In this document: positions 6,824 through 14,302 of the stretch, piece by piece
How the letters are laid out: each line of letters begins with the position of its first letter
How positions within the stretch are numbered: the first letter of the stretch is position 1
Origin: Legionellales bacterium
Lineage (GTDB): Bacteria; Pseudomonadota; Gammaproteobacteria; Legionellales; Legionellaceae
Reading direction: 5' to 3'
DNA length: 35,133 nt
NCBI GenBank assembly: GCA_026399195.1
Contig: JAPLRK010000078.1
Coordinates: forward strand, 1-35,133
Position numbers and translations under genes: made by a program
The notes under the pieces: model-generated
The model's input: only the letters and a program-made list of their open reading frames with translations
The model's database searches: none
Told to the model about the DNA's origin: nothing

Positions 6824-7165
6824 CAGGGCCACCTCATGAAGTTTATTTAGAATGTGAATCGAAGGATAAAGAAATGAAGATATCCGCGCAGCGACCACTC
6901 ACGTAAACGGGCCAGAGTGCGAGCCCGCGTGCGATAACTAGGGGTAGTGTGCTAGTTTTGAGTTGTAGCACTATTTTTCTTCGCCAGTTTGGTTAACATG
7001 GCTACTATACGTAAGAGTCATTGACGCCCTTCTTGAAACAAAGGCTCTTCAAGTAGCTGCAGCTGGTAACATACATCAAGTATACCTGCACACTCTGTCG
7101 TGGAGCGCTTGGCAATTCGGTAGACCAGAAAGGAGGAGGTTTTTAGCTTTCATGAGGTGGCCCTG
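6824..7165. mobile_element. 342-bp non-coding element with 17-bp terminal inverted repeats
   Basis: CAGGGCCACCTCATGAA at 6824-6840 is the exact reverse complement of 7149-7165. The interior holds no credible transposase. The only short open stretch reads outward from 6812 (ILLEFAGPPHEVYLECESK) and stops near 6905. This fits a MITE or an internally deleted insertion sequence. A target-site duplication is not obvious; at most TG occurs on both flanks. It separates the pseudogene from the outer-membrane protein gene, only 6 bp past that gene's stop. Confidence 0.6.
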
Positions 7166-7171
7166 TGCATA

Positions 7172-8041
7172 TTATAAATCAAACTGAAAACCCACACTAC
7201 CCATGTTATAGTACTGAGATCCAATCTTCACGTCCCAATTCGTTGTAGCAACGTGTGTTGGATATGAGGTAGAACCAAACGTGTAATTACTCGCGGCAAG
7301 ATATAAAAATCGATATTCAACAAACATGCTCGTATGCTGACTTAAATCAAAACTCACACCTATCTTGGGTTGTGCTGCAAAAGTAGTGCCCACATCGTTT
7401 GGATCCGAGTTATAATGATTGATCCCTGGCTCTGGCGGTGACTTTTGTGTGGAATTAGCGCCTGAAATAGAAACAACGGCCAAACCTACACCGACACCCA
7501 CATAGGGATGAAATCGGCCTAAAGCGGAATGATTGGCGTTTAAGACAGCGTTCGCAAGCACAACCCCTGTTTGCAGCGGATACGTGACATGAAAATCATG
7601 TTCAACAAGCCTTGCGGTGGCATTATTTAAATCATCACCATAGATATTCGCTCCACCAATATAATAACCCTCTAACTCAGTAGCTGGTGCAAAAGTCCAG
7701 TTTGAATTCATATCATTTGATAATCGAGCAGGCCACCGGTATCCAACGTGTCCACCGACAAGCCAGGCCGAGCTACTGTTGAATGTTCCAATGGCATTCA
7801 CTGCTAAAGGACCTTTGTTGCCAATATAACCTGAACCGGGACCATAGGGGTAAAGCGCGGTTCCCTGTTGATGAACGCTGCCGCTCATGACGGCTCCGCC
7901 GCCTCCAAAAACCCCTATATAATAGGCATCCAAAGGTGCCACAGGTGCGGCGCCCATCGTCCCTGCATAGCCAACTGAGACTGATGATATCAATAAGATA
8001 CAAGCTATCGATGCGTGACAATTCACTCCTATGAGTTTCAT
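7172..8041 (-). CDS. Legionella-type outer-membrane beta-barrel protein
   Basis: This 289-residue protein has a signal peptide (roughly 1-26, ending SVGYAG). The mature N-terminus begins TMGAAPVAPLDAYYIGVFGG, a form common in Legionella and related outer-membrane proteins. The rest alternates amphipathic strands and Gly/Asn/Ser loops, for example HPYVGVGVGLAVVSISG, SMFVEYRFLYLAASNYTF and the final strand NMGSVGFQFDL. It is likely surface-exposed; its precise role is unknown. It has its own promoter (8077-8104) and an AGGG upstream of the ATG. yaiI lies upstream in the same direction. Confidence 0.85.
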   Translation of the reverse strand: MKLIGVNCHASIACILLISSVSVGYAGTMGAAPVAPLDAYYIGVFGGGGAVMSGSVHQQGTALYPYGPGSGYIGNKGPLAVNAIGTFNSSSAWLVGGHVGYRWPARLSNDMNSNWTFAPATELEGYYIGGANIYGDDLNNATARLVEHDFHVTYPLQTGVVLANAVLNANHSALGRFHPYVGVGVGLAVVSISGANSTQKSPPEPGINHYNSDPNDVGTTFAAQPKIGVSFDLSQHTSMFVEYRFLYLAASNYTFGSTSYPTHVATTNWDVKIGSQYYNMGSVGFQFDL

Positions 8042-8076
8042 TAAATATCCCTGTTGCGTATTAGTGATTTAAGACG

Positions 8077-8104
8077 ATAATATCGACATTCGAGCTATTG
8101 TCAA
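8077..8104 (-). promoter_or_regulatory. Promoter of the outer-membrane protein gene
   Basis: TTGACA (8104-8099), a 16-bp spacer and TATTAT (8082-8077) read on the minus strand. This gives a 5' leader of about 30 bases before the ATG at 8041. It is a near-consensus sigma-70 site, consistent with an abundant envelope protein. Confidence 0.65.
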
Positions 8105-8111
8105 TCGATCC

Positions 8112-8564
8112 TTACCCTTTTTTTGACTGGGCAAGCACACGATCAAGCGCGTTTGCGAAAGCACTCTTCTCTTTCATGCTGAGAATGGAGGGTCCACCCA
8201 CGTGCACACCAGTACCCCGAAGCTCTTCCCTCATATCACGCAAGCTCAGTCGTTGTTTCATCGAATTTTCAGTGTAAAGCTCACCTCGTGGATTCAAAGC
8301 CAAACCATGACGCTCTACCACAAGCGCTGCCAAAGGAACGTCTGCCGTGATCACGAGATCTTGGGCCATCATGTGTTGTACGATGTGATTGTCAGCTTGA
8401 TCAAACCCTTTCGCCACTTGAACCATCGAAATAAATCGTGAAGGTGGAATAGCCACCTGAGAGTTCGCTACCAACACAAGCATCGTTTCTGTACGCTTCG
8501 CCGCTCGAAATAAGATCACCTTGATAACGTTCGGACACGCATCTCCATCAACCCATATTTTCAG
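8112..8564 (-). CDS. yaiI: YaiI/YqxD family (UPF0178) protein, probable CTG start
   Basis: The sequence is diagnostic of the family: [21 protein letters not shown] at the start, then [37 protein letters not shown] and [20 protein letters not shown]. It has an NYN/PIN-like nuclease fold by family knowledge; the cellular role is unsettled. Relatives begin at (M)KIWVD and run about 150 residues. Here the codon in that position is CTG (8564-8562), with GGAG seven bases upstream, giving 150 residues. An in-frame ATG exists at 8753, but the added 63 residues are encoded by repeat sequence and are unlikely to be native. Confidence 0.88.
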   Translation of the reverse strand: MKIWVDGDACPNVIKVILFRAAKRTETMLVLVANSQVAIPPSRFISMVQVAKGFDQADNHIVQHMMAQDLVITADVPLAALVVERHGLALNPRGELYTENSMKQRLSLRDMREELRGTGVHVGGPSILSMKEKSAFANALDRVLAQSKKG

Positions 8565-8586
8565 TATTTTTCTCCAATTTGGACTT

Positions 8587-8658
8587 CCGAAATAACTTCC
8601 TTCCTTATTCCCTTCTCCCCAGACATGGGGAGAAGGTGCCCGCAGGGCGGATGAGGGG
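8587..8658. repeat. Repeat debris: family A fragment plus CCTTCTCCCC hairpin repeat
   Basis: 8587-8600 (CCGAAATAACTTCC) matches the interior of the family A copy at 1012-1144. It is followed by a perfect 10-bp inverted repeat, CCTTCTCCCC (8611-8620) and its complement (8627-8636), then GCCCGCAGGGCGGATGAGGGG. The latter is a common dispersed intergenic repeat type in proteobacteria. The block sits directly upstream of the yaiI start and probably displaced its original 5' region. Confidence 0.6.
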
Positions 8659-8876
8659 ATTTCTTGCAAGTTATTTGATGAAGTGGTCCACCTAAGTGCT
8701 TGAGATGCTTTGGACAAAGCTGCACGCAAAAAGACGCATGCAATTCTGTCCAAATAATTTCAGTTCTGATGTATTTTTAGACTTCAATGGGTCGATACAG
8801 TCAATCCATCTTATAACGGGATCTGTTGGCATCAAAAAAGGTCCTAGCTTATGATTTTTAGAATCATAGCAGTCGA

Positions 8877-8923
8877 CTAAGGATCGCACCAGAATTAACT
8901 TCCCGTTTTGACGCGATCCTAAG
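8877..8923. repeat. Palindromic repeat, family A, short divergent copy
   Basis: AGGATCGC (8880-8887) and GCGATCCT (8913-8920) form the ends. The interior AGAATTAACTTCCCGTTTTG resembles 1045-1062. The 456-bp gap 8565-9020 otherwise holds only the debris at 8587-8658 and a TATAAT at 8981. A minus-strand open frame across it is not convincing. Confidence 0.65.
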
Positions 8924-8980
8924 GGGCTGTACCATAATTTACTGTTGCGATAATTTACGTGTAAAAACTGCAAATAACGT

Positions 8981-8986
8981 TATAAT
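8981..8986 (+). promoter_or_regulatory. -10 box upstream of the methyltransferase gene
   Basis: A perfect TATAAT lies 35 bases upstream of the TTG start. No good -35 is seen at normal spacing. Confidence 0.4.
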
Positions 8987-9020
8987 GAAACGAACCATGA
9001 TGAATGAATAGGAATTCTGC

Positions 9021-9839
9021 TTGTCCTTAAAGGCCATGTACAACCATATTGCAGCTCAGTACGACACAGCGAATCAATTTGGTTCGATTAGTCTTAGCCA
9101 CAGCTGTGCTATCGATCAGTTAAAAAAGACAACCCTCGGGCAGATCCCTCATATGAAGGTCCTTGACCTTGGGGTTGGTGATGGTGCCTTCTTAAAAAAA
9201 TTATCACCCTATATCCCTACGGCTGACTTTACCGGAATTGATGTCTCAAAGGAGATGTTAAAACGAGCACAGCTCGCACTCCCTTTGATAACCATTGAAA
9301 CCAGCGCTGCTCAAGCCAGTCAGCATATCCCCCATCATAGTCAAGATTTGGTGCTTGCCCATTTTATCAACGCCTATATCCCCATTGATACTTTATTTAA
9401 CCAAGCCTCGTTGTTGGCCCGTGCCAATGGATATTTTTCAATCATCACCACAACATACGATTCATTCCCAGTGGCACAAAAACACCTTGCTGATTTTATT
9501 GCAAAAGATTCCATACTCTCTAGCATCGTGGGCCATTACTATAAAGCCATTGTCAAAAACACGACCGTTGCTGCAAGCGAACAAGAGCTACTTGCAGCTT
9601 TTTCAAAACATCACTTTCAAGTGATAGACCATCAACGACTAACGCTCCCAATCACTCTCAACACCATTGACGAATTGGCTTTGTTTGGAATAGAGGGAAC
9701 ATGGTTCTTAAACACCCTATCCATCCGAATGCTACCCAAAAATTTTCTCATTCAACGCTTAAAACGCTTGTTCAGTAAAATTTTTACATTTCCTTACCAT
9801 GACACACATGTCATCGATGTGGTGTTGGCCAGAAAATAA
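9021..9839 (+). CDS. Class I SAM-dependent methyltransferase
   Basis: Motif I is clear (VLDLGVGDGAF, residues about 46-56), followed by the acidic motif II in FTGIDVSKEMLKRA and a post-I region (HSQDLVLAHFINAYIP). The C-terminal half has no motif I can assign, so the substrate is unknown. The start is TTG at 9021, with AGGA eight bases upstream; the ATG at 9036 has a purine-rich stretch but only two bases of spacing. The gene stands alone, on the opposite strand from yaiI and followed by a separate bolA promoter. Confidence 0.82.
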   Translation: MSLKAMYNHIAAQYDTANQFGSISLSHSCAIDQLKKTTLGQIPHMKVLDLGVGDGAFLKKLSPYIPTADFTGIDVSKEMLKRAQLALPLITIETSAAQASQHIPHHSQDLVLAHFINAYIPIDTLFNQASLLARANGYFSIITTTYDSFPVAQKHLADFIAKDSILSSIVGHYYKAIVKNTTVAASEQELLAAFSKHHFQVIDHQRLTLPITLNTIDELALFGIEGTWFLNTLSIRMLPKNFLIQRLKRLFSKIFTFPYHDTHVIDVVLARK

Positions 9840-9860
9840 TCTGTGTCAGAAAATAATCTG
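9830..9860. repeat. Two 17-bp direct repeats at the methyltransferase stop
   Basis: CAGAAAATAATCTGTGT (9830-9846) is followed at once by CAGAAAATAATCTG (9847-9860). The first copy contains the stop codon. It looks like a small slippage duplication. Confidence 0.6.
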
Positions 9861-9889
9861 ATGACAACTCCTTGCTTGATGCGTATACT
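9861..9889 (+). promoter_or_regulatory. Promoter of the BolA-family gene
   Basis: ATGACA (9861-9866), a 17-bp spacer and TATACT (9884-9889): each box matches consensus at five of six positions. The ATG is 31 bases further on. Confidence 0.55.
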
Positions 9890-9919
9890 TTATAGATTCT
9901 GATCAACCATAGAACTTCT

Positions 9920-10246
9920 ATGTCACGCAAACAACGCATTCATACCCTCTTATCTGAACAATTAACCCTAGTTTACCTGAACGTTGAAGATGAGTCTCCC
10001 GGCCACCACGTACCCGTTGATGGAGAAACACATTTCAAAGTGGTTATTGTATCACCCCTTTTTGAAAATCAAAGCCGAGTATTTCGTCATCGCAAGGTTC
10101 TTAAGCTTCTAGATGCTGAATTTCAAGCAGGCTTACACGCCCTAAGTTTACACTTGTACACCCCTGTCGAATGGCAAAAAAAATCAGCAGGCGCACCACC
10201 CTCACCACCCTGTAATCATCGACAGACTGGATCTTGGGATCGCTGA
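9920..10246 (+). CDS. BolA-family protein
   Basis: BolA proteins partner with monothiol glutaredoxins in Fe-S cluster handling and stress responses. The family core is plain: EDESPGHHVPVDGETHFKVV, then RHRKVLKLLDAEFQAGLHAL and LHLYTPVEW. The conserved His of the HFKV segment, a proposed cluster ligand, is present. The C-terminal SAGAPPSPPC is also typical, followed by a short unusual tail (NHRQTGSWDR). At 108 residues it has normal length. Whether it is BolA or IbaG cannot be settled by eye. Confidence 0.88.
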   Translation: MSRKQRIHTLLSEQLTLVYLNVEDESPGHHVPVDGETHFKVVIVSPLFENQSRVFRHRKVLKLLDAEFQAGLHALSLHLYTPVEWQKKSAGAPPSPPCNHRQTGSWDR

Positions 10247-10317
10247 ATATATGCACAGAAAATCCGAGCCGTGACCGTTAGGAAGCGGAAATGTTCAAAG
10301 CATCCATAAAAATAATA

Positions 10318-10679
10318 AAAGTCGGTCGATAAGCCGGGTTCTGTCTTGGACAATCATTCATCTGGGACAAACGTCACCGTTTGCCTCAAGCAACCTACCC
10401 GAATCCCGCACGGGCCGTGCGTCGAGATCAAGATCTCGCGGATTCCTATTTGGTCTTGCTCCGGGTGGGGTTTTCCCTGCCACGACTGTTACCAGCCGCG
10501 CGGTGCGCTCTTACCGCACCATTTCACCCTTACCCGAGCGTCAAACGCCCGGGCGGTATATTTTCTGTGGCACTTTCCGTAGGCTCACGCCTCCCAGGAG
10601 TTACCTGGCACCATGCCCTTTGGAGCCCGGACTTTCCTCCCTTAAACCTAAGCTTAAGAGCGATTGCCTGACCGACTTT
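10318..10679 (-). ncRNA. rnpB: RNase P RNA (M1 RNA, type A)
   Basis: This is the catalytic RNA of RNase P, which matures tRNA 5' ends. The minus strand carries the universal blocks: GAGGAAAGTCCGGGCTCC near the 5' end, GTGCCAGGTAAC, GGTGCGGTAAGAGCGCACCG, GGCTGGTAACAG, ACCCGGAGCAAGACCAAATA and, at the 3' end, ACAGAACCCGGCTTATCG. The ends are set by helix P1: AAAGTCGGTC at the 5' end pairs perfectly with GACCGACTTT at the 3' end. Length is about 362 nt. A T-rich tract follows the 3' end. Short open frames across this region are not genes. Confidence 0.96.
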
Positions 10680-10686
10680 GTGTCCT

Positions 10687-10715
10687 ATTATAACAGAGTG
10701 TTTATCGAGTACCAA
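10687..10715 (-). promoter_or_regulatory. rnpB promoter inside the 3' end of fis
   Basis: TTGGTA (10715-10710), 17 bp, TATAAT (10692-10687) on the minus strand places transcription start at about 10680, exactly at P1. The -35 overlaps the last codons of fis. Confidence 0.7.
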
Positions 10716-10983
10716 TAAACTCGTCGTCAAAATAACGCTTCAATTTCGTACGCAATGTACCACGGCTTACACCAAGAACACGTGCGGCTTTTGATTGATT
10801 GTAACGCGTCATTTCCATCACTGTACGAAACAACGGGGCCTCAACTTCTTCAACAATCAGTTGGTATAAATTAAGATTAGCATCTTTGCTGTTAACCGCT
10901 GCAAGGTAACCCTTAACAGCACCAACCACTTGTTGTGCTAACGCCTCTTTATGTTGTTGTACATCTTGCAATTGAACAGTCAT
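10702..10983 (-). CDS. fis: Fis nucleoid-associated DNA-binding protein
   Basis: Fis bends DNA and tunes rRNA, virulence and other promoters. The C-terminal helix-turn-helix is strongly conserved: VMEMTRYNQSKAARVLGVSRGTL followed by RTKLKRYF. The start at 10983 (MTVQLQDVQQHKEAL) has GGAG six bases upstream and gives 93 residues, close to the usual 98; the 23-residue upstream extension lacks support. No dus gene precedes it, unlike the enterobacterial dusB-fis operon; the promoter is at 11060-11088. rnpB follows, with its promoter inside this gene. Confidence 0.92.
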   Translation of the reverse strand: MTVQLQDVQQHKEALAQQVVGAVKGYLAAVNSKDANLNLYQLIVEEVEAPLFRTVMEMTRYNQSKAARVLGVSRGTLRTKLKRYFDDEFIGTR

Positions 10984-11059
10984 TCTCTTCTCCAACTTTC
11001 TTGTTAAATAAATTAAAAAAACACACTCAGTCACGCACAGACCGAACATCATGGGCTAT

Positions 11060-11088
11060 ATAGTATCAAATATCCCAAAGAGTGTAAA
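11060..11088 (-). promoter_or_regulatory. Candidate fis promoter
   Basis: TTTACA (11088-11083), 17 bp and TACTAT (11065-11060) on the minus strand, about 75 bases upstream of the ATG. Confidence 0.45.
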
Positions 11089-11164
11089 TATTGTTTTAAT
11101 GATATTCATTTGTTAAGGTAAGATTAAGTAACCTGAGATCAATGCTGACGCGGCCTAAAAGAGA

Positions 11165-11995
11165 TTAGAAGGACATGAATTGCTCTTGAATACTTTTTCC
11201 AGCATCCCCCTGAATGACCGGAGAAGTGATGATTTCGGCGGGATTTTTCAAAGCATCGGTCAAGCTGATGAATTTATAACCATTTTTTTGGTACATTTCC
11301 AGAATGGCTGGCAAGGCATAACTGTTGAGTAAATTGGCATGAATCAACAGGATCTGCTTCACGTCCTGACCATTGGCTCGTTTTTCAGCTTTCTTGGTTT
11401 GATCCAAAATATAAGCAAGATAACGAGGCATCACTTTATAGACATAAGCTTCTCGCGCACGAAAGGGAACTTTATAAAGTTGCTCATTGAATTGAAAATC
11501 TTTGCTATCGATGGTGACGGGTGCCACGGTATAGTGGTTCGCTTTCAAATAGGCTAGCACGATTGGCTTGGATTTGCTATTTCCCTCAGCAAGGTATGGA
11601 TAACGAAAATATTTAGGCTCTGTGATCATCGGGGCAAGCACTTTTTCAGCTCGGGCGATATCTGCAATATATTTTTCGGCGCCAATTTGATTCAAACTGC
11701 GATGAGTATAGGTATGATTCCCCAGCATCAAGCCAGCATTTCGAAACTGCTCGAGAAAAGCCCACTGGCCTTTCTCTATCGCTCCACCAATCACAAACCC
11801 AATCGCAGGGACTTTATATTCCTTCAACGCATCCACAATTTTCGAAAATCGCTCGGTAGAACGCTGCTGATTGCCTGGGGTATTCATTCTCGAGGCGACC
11901 AAGGGAAGATCATCAATGGTGATGGCAATTTCCTTGTTGCCTGCATAAGAGGCGGTCATTAGTAAGGCACATAGCACGGCAAATAATGTTCGCAT
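11165..11995 (-). CDS. Secreted polysaccharide deacetylase (NodB/CE4-like)
   Basis: CE4 enzymes remove acetyl groups from sugar polymers. Residues 1-18 form a signal peptide (MRTLFAVLCALLMTASYA). The NodB motifs are TIDDLP (26-31, catalytic and metal Asp), GNHTYTH (92-98, metal His) and FRYPYLAEG (130-138); a late LLIHANLLN supplies the distal His motif. The FRYPYLAEG form suggests a divergent subgroup whose substrate is uncertain, either peptidoglycan or another glycan. I choose ATG at 11995 over the TTG at 12001 because AAGGA lies six bases upstream. The Fe-S carrier gene ends 24 bases upstream, so the two may be co-transcribed. Confidence 0.88.
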   Translation of the reverse strand: MRTLFAVLCALLMTASYAGNKEIAITIDDLPLVASRMNTPGNQQRSTERFSKIVDALKEYKVPAIGFVIGGAIEKGQWAFLEQFRNAGLMLGNHTYTHRSLNQIGAEKYIADIARAEKVLAPMITEPKYFRYPYLAEGNSKSKPIVLAYLKANHYTVAPVTIDSKDFQFNEQLYKVPFRAREAYVYKVMPRYLAYILDQTKKAEKRANGQDVKQILLIHANLLNSYALPAILEMYQKNGYKFISLTDALKNPAEIITSPVIQGDAGKSIQEQFMSF

Positions 11996-12019
11996 GATCA
12001 ATCCTTTATCAGCACATCG

Positions 12020-12388
12020 TTATTCGGAGATCGTAAAACTCTCACCACAACCGCAAAGGCCCGTTTGATTGGGATTCTGGAATACAAACTTATGATTCAA
12101 ACCCTGTTTGACATAATCCACATGCACGCCTTTAAGACTTGGATAGCTTGCCTTATCAATACAAACCAAACACTCCTGATAGGGCAATACCATGTCATTA
12201 TCTGAGGCCGCATCTACATAATCCACCACATAAGACAAACCTGAGCAGCCTGTCCTTTTGACCGACAATCGAATGCCTTTGCCAAGACCTTGCTTACCTA
12301 AATAAGCCAACACATGGCAAATGGCGGCCTCACTCAAGGTCACATCAGCGAGATCAGTCGCTCTAACATGTTGTACAACTCCACTCAT
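12020..12388 (-). CDS. A-type Fe-S cluster carrier (HesB/IscA/ErpA/SufA family)
   Basis: These proteins bind and deliver iron-sulfur clusters. All three ligand cysteines are present: Cys48 (KRTGCSGLSYVVDY) and Cys112/Cys114 (GLCGCGESFTI). The start at 12388 has GGAG six bases upstream and gives 122 residues, slightly longer than IscA because of an N-terminal extension. No isc or suf partners lie beside it, so assignment to ErpA, IscA or SufA is left open. A strong stem-loop (12409-12441) lies just upstream. Confidence 0.9.
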   Translation of the reverse strand: MSGVVQHVRATDLADVTLSEAAICHVLAYLGKQGLGKGIRLSVKRTGCSGLSYVVDYVDAASDNDMVLPYQECLVCIDKASYPSLKGVHVDYVKQGLNHKFVFQNPNQTGLCGCGESFTISE

Positions 12389-12408
12389 ACCTCTCTCCAA
12401 AAGCACAT

Positions 12409-12441
12409 ATACTGTGCGCGGTCATAGATTGCGCACAGTAT
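12409..12441. terminator. Perfect 11-bp stem-loop between two minus-strand genes
   Basis: ATACTGTGCGC (12409-12419) and GCGCACAGTAT (12431-12441) are exact inverted repeats with an 11-bp loop. It lies 8 bp after the small membrane-protein gene and 21 bp before the Fe-S carrier ATG. There is no strong T tract, so it is a terminator/attenuator candidate or, alternatively, an operator for the Fe-S gene. Confidence 0.45.
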
Positions 12442-12448
12442 AAGCGCC

Positions 12449-12646
12449 TCACTTCAGAATATGATACATCGGAACCACCATATGAATCACCCCAAAAAAC
12501 TGCAAAATGTAGATCACAAGTACGATAAGGACCAAAATACCCAATAAACTTTTAATGCTCATAGGTAATGGGATAAAGGTATTCACCAACCATAAACCAA
12601 GACCAAAAACGATGATATTGGCGAATAAATTCAATAGATTGTGCAT
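12449..12646 (-). CDS. Small two-helix inner-membrane protein
   Basis: Starting at the ATG at 12646 (AGGA five to six bases upstream) it has 65 residues. Two hydrophobic segments are evident, NLFANIIVFGLGLWLVNTF and SLLGILVLIVLVIYILQFFG, separated by IPLPMSIK. Short proteins with this NIIVFGLGLWLVNTFIPLP pattern are widespread in gammaproteobacteria, and I think it belongs to the group annotated as Thivi_2564-family membrane proteins. The function is unknown. The longer form starting at 12703 has no better ribosome-binding site. Confidence 0.7.
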   Translation of the reverse strand: MHNLLNLFANIIVFGLGLWLVNTFIPLPMSIKSLLGILVLIVLVIYILQFFGVIHMVVPMYHILK

Positions 12647-12834
12647 ATACTTCCTCATGAATGAACTCATCCTAAGTATAGGAGTAGGAAAGCGCTTCGT
12701 CAAACCATCAGCACGGCGCTGACGTTACGCGCTCACGGGCGGACATAATCCCGCCCTGAAGGAGTCCGAGGTTCTGAAAGAATTTTCCTTGACCACTTAT
12801 TATAAAAATAGATATCATTGCTTTTTTTGACTTC

Positions 12835-12935
12835 GACCGCCGTCCAGACCAAGCGCTCTGTTGGGCCAAGGCCCAACCTACTCCCGAGCACGTAGGCTGG
12901 GCCTTGGCCCAGCATTTTTGGCCGGAACGGCGGTC
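12835..12935. repeat. Nested inverted repeat containing family B units
   Basis: Outer arms GACCGCCGT (12835-12843) and ACGGCGGTC (12927-12935) enclose inner arms at 12860-12881 (GTTGGGCCAAGGCCCAAC core) and 12892-12913 (GTAGGCTGGGCCTTGGCC). The inner arm matches 4375-4396. A T7 run follows at 12943, so it may also terminate transcription. The wider gap 12647-13003 shows no gene that I can support, only this structure and the palindrome at 12956-12987. Confidence 0.7.
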
Positions 12936-12955
12936 AAGGCCCTTTTTTTAAACTT

Positions 12956-12987
12956 AAGATCGGGAGCGAAATTTCGCTCCCGATCTT
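12956..12987. repeat. Family A copy reduced to a perfect 32-bp palindrome
   Basis: AAGATCGGGAGCGAAA is followed directly by its exact reverse complement. The zero-spacer palindrome ends 16 bases before the trhP start codon. Compared with 4270-4357, the whole interior is missing. Confidence 0.85.
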
Positions 12988-13003
12988 TAATTAGCGTATT
13001 CAC

Positions 13004-14302
13004 ATGAAATCTTCAGAATTATTATCTCCTGCAGGCTCTTTAAAGCGCATGAGAAGAGCGTTTGCATATGGAGCAGATGCGGTGTATGCGGGCCAACCTC
13101 GTTATAGTCTTCGAGCTAGAAATAACGAATTTTCCCATGAAAAATTGGTGGTAGGCATCAATGAAGCTCACGCACAAAATAAATTGTTTTTTGTCGCAAG
13201 TAATATCATTGCCCAAAACAATAAAATAAAGACGTATCTTGATGATCTCGCTCCAGTGATTGAAGCAGGCCCAGACGCTTTAATCATGGCTGATCCTGGA
13301 CTCATTATGATGGTTAGAGATAAATGGCCCGAGCAGCCTGTTCATTTGTCAGTCCAATCTAATGTGATGAACTTCGCCGCTGTAAAATTTTGGCAAACCA
13401 TGGGCCTTGAGCGAGTTATTTTATCTCGAGAGTTATCGTTAGAAGAAATTCAAGCCATTCGTGAATATTGCCCAGATATTGAGTTAGAAGTATTTGTGCA
13501 CGGGGCATTATGTATGGCCCACTCTGGACGATGTCTCTTATCCGGCTACTTTAATCACCGTGATCCCAATCAAGGAGCATGCACCAATTCATGTCGATGG
13601 AAATATGGTGTTAAAGAAGGCGTAGAAGATGAATGGGGCAATGCCCATGTGGAAACCAAATCGTTTCTATTTGAACAATCTCCTCAACGTGAGGGAGAGA
13701 TGAACCTCATGGAGGAAGATGAGCATGGGACTTATCTTTTTAATTCAAAAGACTTAAGAGCCATTCAACATGTTGAAACGTTTATCAAAATGGGGATTAA
13801 TTGCCTGAAGATAGAAGGTCGTACTAAATCAGATTTTTACGTGGCCCGTGTGACCCAATTGTATCGGAAGGCAATTGATGATGCGGCGGCAGGGAAGCCT
13901 TTTGACTGGCATCTGATGGATTCCCTAGAGGGATTATCACTCAGAGGGTACACCGAAGGGTTCTATCGGCGTCATGTGCCAGAAGAATACCAAAGTTATA
14001 AAGATCGCAATGAAACGGGCATAAAACAACAGGTTGTCGGTGAATTACTTGATTATGACAGCAGCAGACAACTGCTTGAAATACGGGTAAAAAACCAATT
14101 TTCTATTGGCGATATCCTTGAAATCATGCTCCCAGGTGGTAACCACATTTTTCCACTTGAGGTCATTGAAAGCACCGAGGGGCACTCCATCAACCGTGCT
14201 CCTGGTAGCGATCATGTGGTTCGCATTGCCGCTAAGATTCAAGAAATAGACAAGCTCGAACATGGCTATTTAATTCGTCATTGGAGCGAACCTCAACCTT
14301 AG
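13004..14302 (+). CDS. trhP: TrhP/YegQ, U32-family tRNA 5-hydroxyuridine synthesis protein
   Basis: TrhP is needed for hydroxylation of uridine 34 in a set of tRNAs, a step toward cmo5U/mo5U. Family landmarks: ELLSPAGSLKRMRRAFAYGA with DAVYAG at the N-terminus, HLSVQSNVMN, LSRELSLEEI, EVFVHGALCMAHSGRCLLSG, then GACTNSCRWKY, and the late MGINCLKIEGRTKSDFYVA. The cysteine set expected for an Fe-S site is present. At 432 residues it is slightly shorter than E. coli YegQ. No Shine-Dalgarno precedes the ATG, and a 32-bp palindrome lies immediately upstream. A degenerate copy of the same family overlaps the 3' end. The gene is convergent with alaS, 12 bp away. Confidence 0.92.
   Translation: MKSSELLSPAGSLKRMRRAFAYGADAVYAGQPRYSLRARNNEFSHEKLVVGINEAHAQNKLFFVASNIIAQNNKIKTYLDDLAPVIEAGPDALIMADPGLIMMVRDKWPEQPVHLSVQSNVMNFAAVKFWQTMGLERVILSRELSLEEIQAIREYCPDIELEVFVHGALCMAHSGRCLLSGYFNHRDPNQGACTNSCRWKYGVKEGVEDEWGNAHVETKSFLFEQSPQREGEMNLMEEDEHGTYLFNSKDLRAIQHVETFIKMGINCLKIEGRTKSDFYVARVTQLYRKAIDDAAAGKPFDWHLMDSLEGLSLRGYTEGFYRRHVPEEYQSYKDRNETGIKQQVVGELLDYDSSRQLLEIRVKNQFSIGDILEIMLPGGNHIFPLEVIESTEGHSINRAPGSDHVVRIAAKIQEIDKLEHGYLIRHWSEPQP

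Noticed and set aside
8692-8973. 93-codon minus frame upstream of yaiI
   Set aside because: It runs through a family A repeat, has no recognisable domain and no promoter or ribosome-binding site.
10346-10718. Several open frames on both strands
   Set aside because: They lie over the rnpB gene, whose conserved RNA blocks and P1 pairing explain the sequence.
12733-12915. 60-codon minus frame
   Set aside because: It is translation of the family B inverted repeat with no coding signature.
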